Below are positions 27,507-37,500 of a stretch of 64,000 nt of DNA, piece after piece. Both the position numbers and the translations under genes were made by a program. This stretch comes from Sphingobacteriales bacterium (GTDB lineage: Bacteria; Bacteroidota; Bacteroidia; Chitinophagales; UBA2359). The stretch is from NCBI GenBank assembly GCA_016718845.1, contig JADKCK010000006.1, forward strand, positions 62,001 to 126,000, written 5' to 3'. The notes beneath the pieces are model-generated. The model was not told the origin of the DNA. It worked only from the letters and a program-made list of their open reading frames with translations, and searched no databases. Numbering within the stretch: the stretch's first letter is position 1; every line of letters begins with the position of its first letter.

Positions 27507-27577
27507 AAATAAACGCAAAACGCTTTTTATTGCGTTCGGAAGTGTTATTTACAAACAAAATGCCTCCAAATTTCATT

Positions 27578-27818
27578 CGGAGGCATTCCCTACAAAGGAA
27601 ATTGCTCAAAATTTTATTCGGAGGTATTCCCTACGAAGGGAATTGCTCAAAATTTTATTCGGAGGTATTCCCTACGAAGGGAATTGCTCAAAATTTTATT
27701 CGGAGGCATTCCCTACCAAGGGAATTACTCAAAACTGCATTCGGAGGTATTCCTACGAAAGGAATTGCTCAAAATTTAATTCGGAGGCATTCCCTACGAA
27801 GGGAATTGTGCAAGCTTT
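27578..27818. repeat. tandem array of six 41-bp units, each with a hairpin
   Basis: Units begin (CGGAGG) at 27578, 27619, 27660, 27701, 27742 and 27782. The last spacing is 40 bp because of a one-base deletion. Each unit contains ATTCCC-TACGAA-GGGAAT, able to form a 6-bp stem. The first unit's start also pairs with TGCCTCC just upstream (27559-27587), giving a hairpin that may end the PAP2 transcript. Units differ at a few positions, and there are no spacers, so this is not CRISPR. Confidence 0.9.
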
Positions 27819-28142
27819 TATTTTAAGGCAATTATTAGGCAACAAAATCATACTTCTTTGAAACAAAAGTTAGCCCTAAGAGGCAAGGTTTATAAAATGC
27901 ATTTGCTTCGCGCAGTTCCATATTCGGTGCTGATCGCACCTTTTGTCTGCCCATAACTCAACAAGATTGCGCGTCAAATACCTACATTTGCTAAACAAAC
28001 AGCTATCTATCTTTAATAAACCAAACACAGGCTTTTATTTAGCAAAATATGTTTTGTGGGGTAATTTACCCATCTATTATCCAACAAAAAAAAGCTATTA
28101 AGGGCAACAAATTAGTAATCATCAAACATAAATCATCAACAA
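27819..28142. other. intergenic region before xerD
   Basis: I see no gene, terminator or clear promoter here. It is AT-rich in its right half. Confidence 0.4.
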
Positions 28143-29045
28143 TTGAAATCTTTACTTAAAGGTTTTGCAGCATTTTTACATTTAGAGCGCAATTTCTCGG
28201 AGCATTCTATTGCAGCCTATACTGCCGATGTAAAACGCTTTGCCGATTATCTAAACCAGCAGCACACCGACATTGCCATCGAGGCGATAGAGCCTATCCA
28301 TTGCGAGGAGTATTTGTATTACCTCAACGAATTGGGTATTGACCGAAACTCGCAAGCACGCACCTTGTCGGGGCTAAAAACCTTTTACAAATACCTTATC
28401 ACCGACGAAGTAATCACCGAACACCCCTTGCAAACCATAGACGCACCTAAGCTACACCGCAAAATACCAGATGTGTTAACCGTCGAAGAAATTGAACAAC
28501 TATGTGCCACCATAGACCACAGCACCCCAGAGGGTGTGCGGAATAGGGCAATGATAGAAACGATGTATGGCTGCGGTTTGCGAGTGTCGGAACTTACGGC
28601 GCTAAGCCTATCTGGTTTGCACTTCGAGGCTGGTTTGATACGCGTGATAGGTAAAAATAACCGCGAGCGGCTAGTACCTATCAATGAGCAAGCCATTAAG
28701 CACATTATGTTTTATTTACAAACAATTAGGCAACACCTAACTATAAAGACAGATGGCGAAGATACCGTTTTTTTAAACCGTAGGGGTAGTCCTTTATCGC
28801 GGGTTATGGTGTTTTTGGTGGTAAAAGAAGCAGCCCAAAAAGCAGGCATTACCAAAAATGTAAGTCCGCACACTTTACGCCATTCATTTGCTACCCATTT
28901 GTACGAAGGTGGTGCCGATTTACGAGCCATACAAGACATGCTTGGTCACGAATCTATCACAACCACCGAAATTTACACAAAAGTAGATAGCCAATACTTA
29001 CGAGACACGTTAATACAGTTTCACCCGAGAAATAATAGGGATTAG
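28143..29045 (+). CDS. xerD: site-specific tyrosine recombinase XerD
   Basis: A 300-residue protein matching chromosome-dimer-resolving XerC/XerD recombinases. The N-terminal SAM-like core-binding domain covers residues 1-90. The catalytic domain has the full set Arg147 (GLRVSEL), Lys171, His243 and Arg246 (HTLRHSFATH), His269 (LGHES) and nucleophile Tyr278 (TEIYTKV). The start is a TTG: no ATG lies between it and the upstream in-frame stop at 28116, and the resulting N terminus (MKSLLKGFAAFLHLERNFSE) aligns with family starts. A strong terminator follows. It is the housekeeping Xer and not linked to the repeat-flanked cassettes. Confidence 0.9.
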   Translation: MKSLLKGFAAFLHLERNFSEHSIAAYTADVKRFADYLNQQHTDIAIEAIEPIHCEEYLYYLNELGIDRNSQARTLSGLKTFYKYLITDEVITEHPLQTIDAPKLHRKIPDVLTVEEIEQLCATIDHSTPEGVRNRAMIETMYGCGLRVSELTALSLSGLHFEAGLIRVIGKNNRERLVPINEQAIKHIMFYLQTIRQHLTIKTDGEDTVFLNRRGSPLSRVMVFLVVKEAAQKAGITKNVSPHTLRHSFATHLYEGGADLRAIQDMLGHESITTTEIYTKVDSQYLRDTLIQFHPRNNRD

Positions 29046-29059
29046 TAAGTTATTGGCAC

Positions 29060-29098
29060 AAAAAAAAGCATCACTTTATTTAAAAGTGATGCTTTTTT
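29060..29098. terminator. bidirectional terminator between xerD and the BatD-like gene
   Basis: A perfect hairpin, AAAAGCATCACTTT with its complement, flanked by A- and T-tracts, between two convergent genes. Confidence 0.85.
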
Positions 29099-29141
29099 GT
29101 TTGTGGTAAGTATTTTTAGGTGCAATACTAAGCAATTAGTA

Positions 29142-30080
29142 TTATTGCGTAGGGGTAATTTCTTCTAACTCCATTTTTTGCGTATCTGTTACAAACTGTT
29201 GTGCATTTTGCAAAGCCGCAATATGTTGCTCGACGGTAGGTGTGGCTTTGGCAAATTTTACCATATCGGCAACTAAAAGAGTATCTTTAAGGTTTTGCAG
29301 TTCGTTGTTGCTTAGTTGGGCATCAAGGCTTTGCAAAATTTCGTCGGTTGTTTGTTCCATAGCTGGCTTTTGGTAACGTGCTTCGATGTATTGCCGCAAA
29401 ATGTTTGATAAATCGGTATAATATTGCTTTACTTTACCTTGCTGCCACCATTGTTTTTGGTCTAGGTGTAGTAATTGTTGCTGTGCTAATGTATGAGGGG
29501 GTAGGAGAGGAGTTGGGGGCAAATTAGGCTCGGCGATGATTTTAGGGCGGCGTTTCCACCAAACAAAACCCGATAAAATGCTTAGTAATACGGTTATTAA
29601 TAAGGCATAAGGCAAATAATCGAGCCAGGTTTTAGGCGGTTCGATGATATTGGCGATAGGTTTTATGTCGCCTTGTTGGTCAACGACAGGTGCTTTTACG
29701 ATTAAGTACAAGGTGTCGGTGGTAATTTGGCTAAACAAACTATTTGGTCCTTTGTAAGTAAATACCAACGGAGGCAGTTTATAAAAACCCGTATCGAATA
29801 CGGTTAGTAGGATATTTTGGGTGGCGTGTATTTGGTTGTTAGCGATGGTAGAGTCTTTGGATTGAACCTCTAATACCTCCAAACTGTCGAGGCGTTTGCC
29901 GAAGATAGGGAATTGCAATGATAAATTAGTGCCATAATCGGCTTGTAGTTGTAGCCGTATATGGTCGCCAATTAGGGCTTCTTTTTTGTCTAATGTTGCT
30001 CGTATTTGTGGGGGCTGTGCATGTAAATATAGGCTACACCCAACAAAAACAAGTAAGGTTATGGTAATTGTACGAAACAC
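29142..30080 (-). CDS. BatD-like membrane protein
   Basis: A 312-residue protein with a signal peptide (to about residue 21), an Ig-like periplasmic domain (IRATLDKKEALIGDHIRLQL, SLEVLEVQSKDSTI, FDTGFYKLPPLVFTY) and a transmembrane helix (residues 154-175). A cytoplasmic helical domain follows (QQGKVKQYYTDLSNILRQYI, MEQTTDEILQSLDAQL) like that of BatD/DUF4381 proteins. In Bacteroidota such proteins usually accompany MoxR-BatA/B genes. None is present here, so this is an isolated member. A role in envelope stress or cell-surface assembly is the family's general assignment. Confidence 0.7.
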   Translation of the reverse strand: MFRTITITLLVFVGCSLYLHAQPPQIRATLDKKEALIGDHIRLQLQADYGTNLSLQFPIFGKRLDSLEVLEVQSKDSTIANNQIHATQNILLTVFDTGFYKLPPLVFTYKGPNSLFSQITTDTLYLIVKAPVVDQQGDIKPIANIIEPPKTWLDYLPYALLITVLLSILSGFVWWKRRPKIIAEPNLPPTPLLPPHTLAQQQLLHLDQKQWWQQGKVKQYYTDLSNILRQYIEARYQKPAMEQTTDEILQSLDAQLSNNELQNLKDTLLVADMVKFAKATPTVEQHIAALQNAQQFVTDTQKMELEEITPTQ

Positions 30081-30145
30081 AGTGTGGTTGTTGATTATTG
30101 ATTATTGATTATGAATAACCGATGATTTTTTTTGGGGGGATAGAT

Positions 30146-31081
30146 TTAGTCGTTAAATCTGCCGCAAGTTAACATTTTGCCAATACCTTCTTCGAGGGTT
30201 ACTAATGGGCGGTTAAGTAGTTTTTTCATGCGGGATAAATGCGGCAATCGGCGGCGCATATCGCCTTCTTTTAGTGGGGGCAAGTGCACTATTTGCGATT
30301 TAGAACCACTTAAAGCGATAATTTGTTGGGCTAGTTCTAAGATGGGTGTTTCTATGTCGTTACCTACGTTCATTACATCGTTTAGGTAATAGTTATTGTA
30401 AAATGCGTCGACGGTGGCGTCTATGTTATCGTTGATGTAGCAAAAAGTACGGCTTTGGCTACCATCGCCATAGATGGTTATGTTTTCGTTTTTTAGGGCT
30501 GCCCGCAAAAATTTAGACAGTACAAAATCGGTGCTTTGTTTAGGTCCGTAGGTATTAAAAAATCGGAAAATGGTGTAATCTAGTCCGAACTCTTTTTGGT
30601 ACGAGGTACAAAAAGCTTCGCCCACGTTTTTTACTACGGCATAAGGCAATCGGGAGTTAAGTGGGGTGTTTACTTCGTCTTGTGGGTATCTCACCGATTC
30701 GCCGTAGACTTCGGAGGAGGAGGCATAAAATATTTTTTGTACGCCGGTATTTTTGCACAGGTCGAGGATATTTTTTATACCTTGTATGTCTTCGAGTACT
30801 TGTACGGGTTGTTGTAGGGTACGTTGCACGCCGACCATAGCGGCGTAATGAAATACATAGTCGAAGCGGTGGGCGCACATAATTGCCGAGATGTCGGTAT
30901 AGCGGTTAATGTCGGCTTTTATAAAATGCCAGTTTTTGTAAGTGGGGTCGGGGAAATTTTGTGGTGAGCCAGTTAGGTAATTATCTACCAAAACGACATA
31001 ATTTTTGGGGTCTTGTATCAAACGGTCGGCAAGCGAACTACCTATGAAGCCTGCTCCTCCGGTGATTAAAATTTTTCGCAT
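30146..31081 (-). CDS. NAD-dependent nucleotide-sugar epimerase/dehydratase (extended SDR)
   Basis: A 311-residue extended short-chain dehydrogenase. It has an N-terminal NAD-binding Rossmann motif GGAGFIGS (residues 8-15), YASSSEVYGES with the catalytic Ser/Thr region, and YxxxK as Tyr147/Lys151 in RLPYAVVKN. A nucleotide-sugar-binding part follows (RFFNTYGPKQ, YGDGSQSRTFCYINDNIDA), closest by eye to UDP-glucuronate decarboxylase and UDP-glucose 4-epimerase-like enzymes. The exact sugar cannot be decided. It is preceded by a duplicated intergenic unit carrying its promoter. Confidence 0.85.
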   Translation of the reverse strand: MRKILITGGAGFIGSSLADRLIQDPKNYVVLVDNYLTGSPQNFPDPTYKNWHFIKADINRYTDISAIMCAHRFDYVFHYAAMVGVQRTLQQPVQVLEDIQGIKNILDLCKNTGVQKIFYASSSEVYGESVRYPQDEVNTPLNSRLPYAVVKNVGEAFCTSYQKEFGLDYTIFRFFNTYGPKQSTDFVLSKFLRAALKNENITIYGDGSQSRTFCYINDNIDATVDAFYNNYYLNDVMNVGNDIETPILELAQQIIALSGSKSQIVHLPPLKEGDMRRRLPHLSRMKKLLNRPLVTLEEGIGKMLTCGRFND

Positions 31082-31161
31082 GTTTTTTTTGTGTTTTTAG
31101 GCGCTTGTTGCTGTGTCAATAACTAATGATTAAAAGCTAGGTTTTAGTTTTTTTGAGGGTT

Positions 31162-31272
31162 CAAAGATACGTAATATTGTCAAATTGCAGGGTATAAACG
31201 CACAACATTTTGTGTTTTGGGCAAAATAGAGCCACAAACGTGCCTTTTAGGGGTGTTTGTGGCTGTTTTTGG
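31162..31272. repeat. 111-bp direct repeat, copy 1 (promoter plus terminator unit)
   Basis: Matches 31717-31827 without net indel at an offset of 555 bp. It carries, on the minus strand, TATCTTTG (plus-strand 31162-31169), the probable -7 box of the epimerase gene, and the hairpin GCCACAAAC/GTTTGTGGC (31231-31264), which can terminate the upstream small gene. Confidence 0.9.
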
Positions 31273-31367
31273 GGGCGTGTAATAAAGGTAGTTTTGATAG
31301 TTTAGTTAATACTAATTCAGTTGAGGGCAATAAGGCTTTTAAGTTTTTCATATCGGCTAAATTTTTT

Positions 31368-31679
31368 TTACAATGGTAATATATAACGTTGTGGATTTTT
31401 TATGTTGAAAAATATTTTAGCTAAATAATAATTGCGTGCATAAAATCGGGTATCAGGGATTACTTTTTCGCGCCAAATGGATTTTATTTGTTTTTTATCA
31501 AAAATAATGAATAGTAGCAGTATATCATCTACATCGGCATAAAAAAGAGTTTGTTCTATTACTAGTTCATCGGGTAGGGTGGTTGTGCCATGGGTGTTGG
31601 ATAGATCGTAACTCCAAAAAAGGTGTTGTTTTTTTAGTTCTTCGATAAGTTGTTGTTTTTTTTCGTTTTTTAAAAGCAT
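31368..31679 (-). CDS. small DUF6922-like protein, probable orphan antitoxin-type
   Basis: A 103-residue soluble protein: QHLFWSYDLSNTHGTTTLPD, then ELVIEQTLFYADVDDILLLF, DKKQIKSIWREKVIPDTRFY and IFFNIKNPQRY. The order FW-x-D at the start, a helix with IEQTL, then a KKxIKxxW helix and a final helix resembles the small proteins that usually precede AbiEii-like nucleotidyltransferase toxins in Bacteroidota. No such toxin gene is next to it. It lies between two copies of a 111-bp promoter/terminator unit. The family call is from memory. Confidence 0.5.
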   Translation of the reverse strand: MLLKNEKKQQLIEELKKQHLFWSYDLSNTHGTTTLPDELVIEQTLFYADVDDILLLFIIFDKKQIKSIWREKVIPDTRFYARNYYLAKIFFNIKNPQRYILPL

Positions 31680-31716
31680 GGGTAATTAGTAAATTTTATT
31701 TAACTACTTTTTGCCC

Positions 31717-31827
31717 CAAAGATACGTAATATTGCCAAATTGCAGGGTATAAACGCACAACATTTTGTATTTGGAACAAAAAACAGCCACAAACGTGCCT
31801 TTTAGGGGTGTTTGTGGCTGTTTTTGG
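31717..31827. repeat. 111-bp direct repeat, copy 2 (promoter plus terminator unit)
   Basis: Second copy of 31162-31272. Here the TATCTTTG box (plus-strand 31717-31724) sits about 40 bp before the small gene's start, and the hairpin follows the stop of the next gene with a good T-tract on the minus strand. Confidence 0.9.
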
Positions 31828-31852
31828 TGTTAGGGAGACAATGATAGTGCAG

Positions 31853-32917
31853 TTATTTGCGTTTAGGTTTTTTAGTTTTAGGTGTTTTGCCGCCTTGTTT
31901 TTTGTTTGGTGGTATTTGATTAAGGTTGTTTCTACCACCGCCCAAAACGGCTCTTTCTACGGGTGCAGTGTTTAGGTATTGGCGCATCACTACGCCCATA
32001 TCTTTCCACGTGCCGTTTTCAAATTTTAAGCCATAGTATTGTCCATCGGGTACAAACGAGGTTCCTTTGTCCGATACACCTGCACCGCCGGCTACTTCTT
32101 CTTTGGCAAGGTGGTCGTAGATAATCATGTCTTGTTCGGCATCGTAGCGCAGGTTTACGGTGGCGCTTTTTTTGTATTCGAGCATAAAGCGGTTTTTGAT
32201 TTTTATTTGCCCTTCTTCGTTTTTTATGGCAAATATGGGTGCTCCAAAAACGGGTTTTTGTTCTTCGTCAAAGCTAATTACGTCTATTAGTTTTCGGGTG
32301 TTTCGCACGGTGTTGCCGTCCCATCCAAATAGGTTATAAAATTTTTGATTGTTGTATTCTTTGGTAACAATGCCATAATAGGTACAGCCATACCAATTAT
32401 CGTTGTTGGTGGTTTCGTATTCGGGCGATGCCAACGAGCCTGATTTATCGAACAAGCCATGTAGTTTTAGTTCGGGGTTGTTCATTTGTATGGCTCCGTA
32501 ATATTGGTAGCTTTCTTCGCTCGATGAGGGATTATTTGTGTTGTAGTTGAGTGTAATTAGGGGCCAGGTAAAGATACGGAAACTGCGGTCGTCGGGTTGT
32601 ACGATAGTTATATAGTTTTTGATACTATCAAATGGATAATTGAAAGAGTTAGGTATTTTTAGTGCCTGAATGAGGGTTTTAGCCAATTGTTGGCTAAGTT
32701 CGCGGCGTCGGTCGTTTTTGTAATATTTGAGTCGGGCAAGGGTATCGCGCGACGATTGTTCTGCCAACGAGTCTAGTATCACCATCAAACTATCTTCGAT
32801 AGGTCGTATGGCGGCGATGGTTTCGGGTGGTGCTTTGGGTGCTGCTTGGTTAGGTGTTTGCGACCATGCAAAAAAAGTACTTAGGAGTAGTAAAGAGAAA
32901 ATCAGTAATTGTTTCAT
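31853..32917 (-). CDS. conserved secreted Bacteroidota protein of unknown function
   Basis: A 354-residue protein with a signal peptide (MKQLLIFSLLLLSTFFAWSQ). The mature part has an N-terminal helical stretch (SLMVILDSLAEQSSRDTLAR) and a beta-rich middle with repeated Trp/Tyr motifs (FRIFTWPLITLNY, NNDNWYGCTYYGIV, FYNLFGWDGNTVRNTRKLID). A Gly- and Lys-rich, probably disordered tail ends KTKKPKRK. I recognise it as a recurring hypothetical protein in the phylum but know no function. Transcription ends in the repeat hairpin downstream. Confidence 0.65.
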   Translation of the reverse strand: MKQLLIFSLLLLSTFFAWSQTPNQAAPKAPPETIAAIRPIEDSLMVILDSLAEQSSRDTLARLKYYKNDRRRELSQQLAKTLIQALKIPNSFNYPFDSIKNYITIVQPDDRSFRIFTWPLITLNYNTNNPSSSEESYQYYGAIQMNNPELKLHGLFDKSGSLASPEYETTNNDNWYGCTYYGIVTKEYNNQKFYNLFGWDGNTVRNTRKLIDVISFDEEQKPVFGAPIFAIKNEEGQIKIKNRFMLEYKKSATVNLRYDAEQDMIIYDHLAKEEVAGGAGVSDKGTSFVPDGQYYGLKFENGTWKDMGVVMRQYLNTAPVERAVLGGGRNNLNQIPPNKKQGGKTPKTKKPKRK

Positions 32918-33020
32918 AAACTATAGATGATGTTTTGTTTGACAAACGATAAAATGCGCGCAATAGTATTTAAGGGCGTTTTTTTTAGACCACAAAATAG
33001 CCCTAATGTTTAAAAAAAAC

Positions 33021-33057
33021 AAGCGAAGCAATTTAATTGTTTAAATTACTTCGCTTA
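33021..33057. terminator. terminator of the SirB1-like gene
   Basis: A hairpin, AAGCGAAG-C-AATTT against AAATT-A-CTTCGCTT with one mismatch, preceded by an A-tract on the plus strand (a T-tract for the minus-strand gene), about 60 bp past the stop. Confidence 0.65.
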
Positions 33058-33113
33058 GAGCTACATTTTTGGGCAATTATTGGTGTTAAATAGGCTGCTG
33101 TGTAACTCTTTGC

Positions 33114-34001
33114 TTAATTTAGTACTGTTGCTAAATGGCGCAACTCGCGGTAGCGTACTCTGTTTCGGCTATTTTTATAAATCTGAGCTAACTCTTCTAA
33201 CAAACGCTGTATAACTCGTTTGTTGTCAACGGGTATTAGTGCTTCTAAGTAGTCGTATATGCCAGATTCTTCTAGTTGATTTTGAAAGCTTTTAACGGCT
33301 TCGATGGTGCCCTTATCAATATTTAGATAACAGTCTATCTTTATGCCATTGTTTTGTTTAGGTTGGTACGTCTTTTCTACTTTTCTTTTTACCACTCTTT
33401 GCCCAAATCCAAGTGTTAGGGCATCTGGGGTATCTATAAACCAAGTTGGGATATTTAGTTGTGTTGCGCAAAGGTAATAAATAGCCGCCATAAGTGTTGG
33501 GCTAGTTTTGCGTCTTGTCAGCATGTCGTTTATATAGTACAAACGTACATCGTGCGAGCAGTCTTGCTCTGGGGCTACTTTGTATTCAAAGCGTTCATAA
33601 ATATTGTTACTCAATATAGATATGGCTTTGGTGGTGGCGCAGGTAGGTAATACGTCGTCGGTTGCGCATCGTTGAAGTTCGGCTAGGCGCTCTTTTACAA
33701 TGCTTACCTCTAAAAAGGGATATTGGAAAGAGGCAACCAATAGTAAGCCCTCCAATAAATCATCATCTCTGAATGTTGCCCAATGTTTTAAGTCTGTATG
33801 CAATTGTCGGCAGTGTATTCTATGAATTATATCTTCGATAATATCCGAAACAGCTACTTGGTTATGTGTATCGGCTACAGTTTGTAAGGTGTCGATAATG
33901 CCATGACCTTTTTTGACTAACTCGTTGCTAACATGCTCAATAATCTTGGGGTCGTCTTCGATAATTAGTAGTTTAATCAAGCTTTGTAAGTTGTCTGACA
34001 T
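33114..34001 (-). CDS. SirB1/transglutaminase-like family protein
   Basis: A 295-residue cytoplasmic protein. The middle carries the SirB1-type pattern (VRLYYINDMLTRRKTSPTLM, then AAIYYLCATQLNIPTWFIDTP), a transglutaminase-like fold. The catalytic Cys of true transglutaminases is not evident at the expected place, where relatives read C-L/V-x and this protein reads SPTLMAAIYYL. C-terminal repeats of acidic and aromatic helices follow. The function is unknown in Bacteroidota. A probable -7 box, TAACTTTG on the minus strand (plus-strand 34078-34085), lies upstream. Confidence 0.6.
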   Translation of the reverse strand: MSDNLQSLIKLLIIEDDPKIIEHVSNELVKKGHGIIDTLQTVADTHNQVAVSDIIEDIIHRIHCRQLHTDLKHWATFRDDDLLEGLLLVASFQYPFLEVSIVKERLAELQRCATDDVLPTCATTKAISILSNNIYERFEYKVAPEQDCSHDVRLYYINDMLTRRKTSPTLMAAIYYLCATQLNIPTWFIDTPDALTLGFGQRVVKRKVEKTYQPKQNNGIKIDCYLNIDKGTIEAVKSFQNQLEESGIYDYLEALIPVDNKRVIQRLLEELAQIYKNSRNRVRYRELRHLATVLN

Positions 34002-34085
34002 AAGCGTTTTATTAGATGTTTAAAATGAATGTGTGTTTTTGTAGTGTATTTTGGAGAGTCGTTGCTATTTGGCTGCACAAAGTTA

Positions 34086-34597
34086 CTAGATTTTTATCAA
34101 AAAACTTGCTGAAGTAACTATTGCGTGTTAATTTTTTTTAATTTAATATTAGCATCTTATGCCTATACAAAATGTTTTTAGGCTAATGCAATCAATTTTA
34201 ACTATCAATTACAATTTATAAATTTAAAAATTAATTTATTTTGTAATTAAAAAAACTATTTGAAATCAATGTTTTTTGTTTTTGTAAGATAGCTTTTTTC
34301 ACTTTTGTGCTGCCTGCTGCTATTGGCTATGGCTTTATAGTTTAGTACTTACAAACGATTTGTGGGCTAATTATGCATCAAAATGTTCGTAAACAAACAG
34401 ATTTGGTGCTTTTTCCAAAATTTGGTCATAAGCTAGCGTAAATCCTTTATTTTTTCGACTAAAATGCCGATATTTGCACCTCCATATATACACATCAATG
34501 CAGTGTGTGACTTACAACTTGACTATAAGTCAAAGAAAAGGTAAATGTAGATAACCCAAATGCTAGATAATAAAAAAAAGCAAATACTGAATACAAA
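34086..34597. other. AT-rich intergenic region upstream of the giant surface-protein gene
   Basis: No gene. A weak -7-like GATATTTG lies near 34469-34476 and a 7-bp-stem hairpin (TGACTTA/TAAGTCA) at about 34507-34532. Both could belong to the leader of the surface-protein gene. Confidence 0.4.
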
Positions 34598-37500
34598 ATG
34601 AATAAAAATCTTTTTACAAAACTTTTCACGCTATTAATAGGTGTTAGTTTTACCGCTCACTTGGCGGCACAAAACTTAGTGCCCAATAATAGCCTCGAAA
34701 ACAATAGCGCTTGCCCTTCGGGCTTTGGGCAATTAGGAAATGCTAATGATTGGTTTTCGCCCACCGATGGCAATCCCGATTATTTTAATACCTGCGTAGC
34801 TGGCTCGGGTACAGTGGGTATACCTGCCAACCTTTTTGGCGACCAAGATGCCGCCGAAGGCAATGCCTATGCCGGCTTTTATGCCTACGGAGCCAACAAC
34901 CTACGCGAGTATGTTTCGGTGGCACTTAGCGATACACTTACGCCCGGCGAGCAATATTGTATCAGCTTTAAAGTAAGTCGAGCCGATTTTACCTATCAAG
35001 CCGTCGAAAACATTGGCTTATATTTTTCTGCCAGCCCCATTAGCACCATCAATGGTTCGCAGCACTTGGGTTTAACACCACAAGTAGTTAACCAAAATGG
35101 CATTATCACCAACGACCAAGGCTGGACAACCATCACGGGTATCTACACAGCCACCGATACCATGCGTTATATTACCATAGGTAACTTTAATAGCAATGCC
35201 AATACCAATGTTACTACAGTAGCATTTGTGCCGGGTGTGTCGGGTCCATTTATCAACGAAGGCTATTATTATCTAGATGAAGTAAAAGTGGAAAAACTAC
35301 CACCTTTAACCATTGCTGTTGCACCTATCAACGATACGTTTATTTGCGAGGGCGAAACAGTTACACTTGTTGCATCGGGTAATGGCGATAGCTATCAATG
35401 GGCAACTATCTTCGACCCCTTTACGGTGCTTGGAACCGATGATTCGTTGACCATCACCCCCGATTTTTCTACCTCGTATATTGTTACAGTTGTTAATGGC
35501 GATTGCCAACGCACCGACACCATTGACATAGAAGTATTGCCACAGCCAACGGTTAGTTTTTCGGCATCGTCGGCATGTGTGGGTAATATGGTATATTTTA
35601 CTGATAACTCAAGCAATGTTAGCCCCGATGCTAGCTATCAATGGGATTTTGATAACGACGGAAGTATTGACGCAACCACAGGCGGCGGAGCATCAACGGT
35701 GTTTAATACCGCTACCACACACCAAGTTAAACTAACTATTGTTAACAATACGGCTTGTACCACATCGGCTATTATTGAGGTAGATGTTGCTGCTACTTGC
35801 AACCCCTGCTCTCAGAACGCAAATTTGGTGCCAAATCCAAGCATGGAGGCATTTACTGATTGCCCAAATGGTTTAGGACAAGTATCTTTTGCCGATGGGT
35901 GGTTTCAACCAACCGAAGGAACAACCGATTTTTTCCACGCTTGTGCCAATGGTGGCGATGCCGATGTGCCTAATAATCAATTAGGTACGCAAACGGCTGC
36001 GTCGGGCAATGGCTATCTGGGTTTTCAAGCCTACGGCCCGTTCAACTACCGCGAGTACGCATCTGCCCAACTAAACCAAACATTGGTGCCGGGTAAAACT
36101 TATTGCGTAAACTTTAAAGTGAGCATGGGCGATAATACCCGCAAAGCCGTCGACCAAATTGGAGCTTATTTCTCTGAATCACCGATTGCAGTAGCTACCC
36201 AAACCGCCCTAAATGTAGTGCCGCAAGTTAGCAACACAAACGGTATCATCAGCGACAAAACCAACTGGACAAACATTAAAGGTACTTTTGTTGCCACCGA
36301 TGCCGCCCAATATATTACCATAGGTAACTTTTACGAAAACGGAGCTACTAATGTGACTAACGTAAGTGGTAGTACGCCCGAATTTAGCAATTTTGGTTTT
36401 TACTATTTAGATGATGTGTCGGTGATAGAACTACCCGACCTTGTTGTGCCTACCGACACCTTAGTAGCTTGTGCAGGTACTAGCCTTGATGTTGCTGCGT
36501 CGGGCGCGTTTTGCTCGTTTGCTTGGACAGACGAAAACGGCACACCTTTGGGCAACGAACCCAACATTAACATTAGCAGTACCTCAACAGGAATTCAAGC
36601 CTATACCCTTACTGCCTCCTTAGATGCAGATTGCAGCATCAGCAAAATAGTTTATGTAAACTGGATTCCTGTTCCAACAGCATTGGCATCGGCACAAGCT
36701 AATTGTGCAGGTGGTATTACGGCAATTATCGACCAATCGCAAAACGTATTGGCAGGAGCTACTTATGCTTGGGATTTTAACAACGATGGCATAACCGATG
36801 CAACAGGTGCCGGTAGCCAATTGTATATCTATAATACGCCGGGCGTTTATATCACCAATCTAACCATTACCAACCCCAACGGCTGCGCCAATACCTACCT
36901 ATTGCCCGTTGTTATTGGTGCCACCTGCGACCCCTGCACCGACGAAAACAACTTAGTAACCAACGGCGATTTTGAACAAACAAGCAACTGCCCCGATAAC
37001 CTCGACCAATTTGGCAATGCCACAGCTTGGAGTTTTTACGACACCCAAAACAACCTGCCCGATTTGTTCTCGGCTTGCGATGCCACTAACTTAGTAGGCG
37101 TGCCTGCTAACTTGTATGGCAACGAAGCAGCCTATAACGGTACTAATTATGTAGGATTTAGCCCCATTAGCCAAAACGATACTACCCAAAAACAATATTT
37201 GTTAGGGCAGCTTTTCCCGCTTACAGTTGGACAAACATACTGCGTAAAATTGCAAGTGTCGTTAGCCGATAGCGCCCGTTTTGCTACCGACCAAATTGGT
37301 ATGGCTTTGTACAATGGCGTGTTTAATACAGCTACTGTGCCGCTCAATAATGCCGTATTTAATATCATTGACCAAACCGATGGCTGGGTAGAATTAGCCG
37401 CTACTTTTGTTGCCGATAATGGTTACGATAAATTAGCCATTGGTAACTTTGGCATCTACGATACCAATATAGACCAAGCAAATGCAGCTAACCCACTTAA

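Noticed and set aside
27578..27818. Possible CRISPR array
   Set aside because: The 41-bp units are back to back with no unique spacers and no cas genes anywhere in the window.
28143..29045. XerD-like recombinase as the integrase of a mobile element
   Set aside because: Sequence, length and isolated position fit the housekeeping chromosome-dimer recombinase, and no element boundaries or cargo lie beside it. It might act in trans, but nothing in the window shows that.
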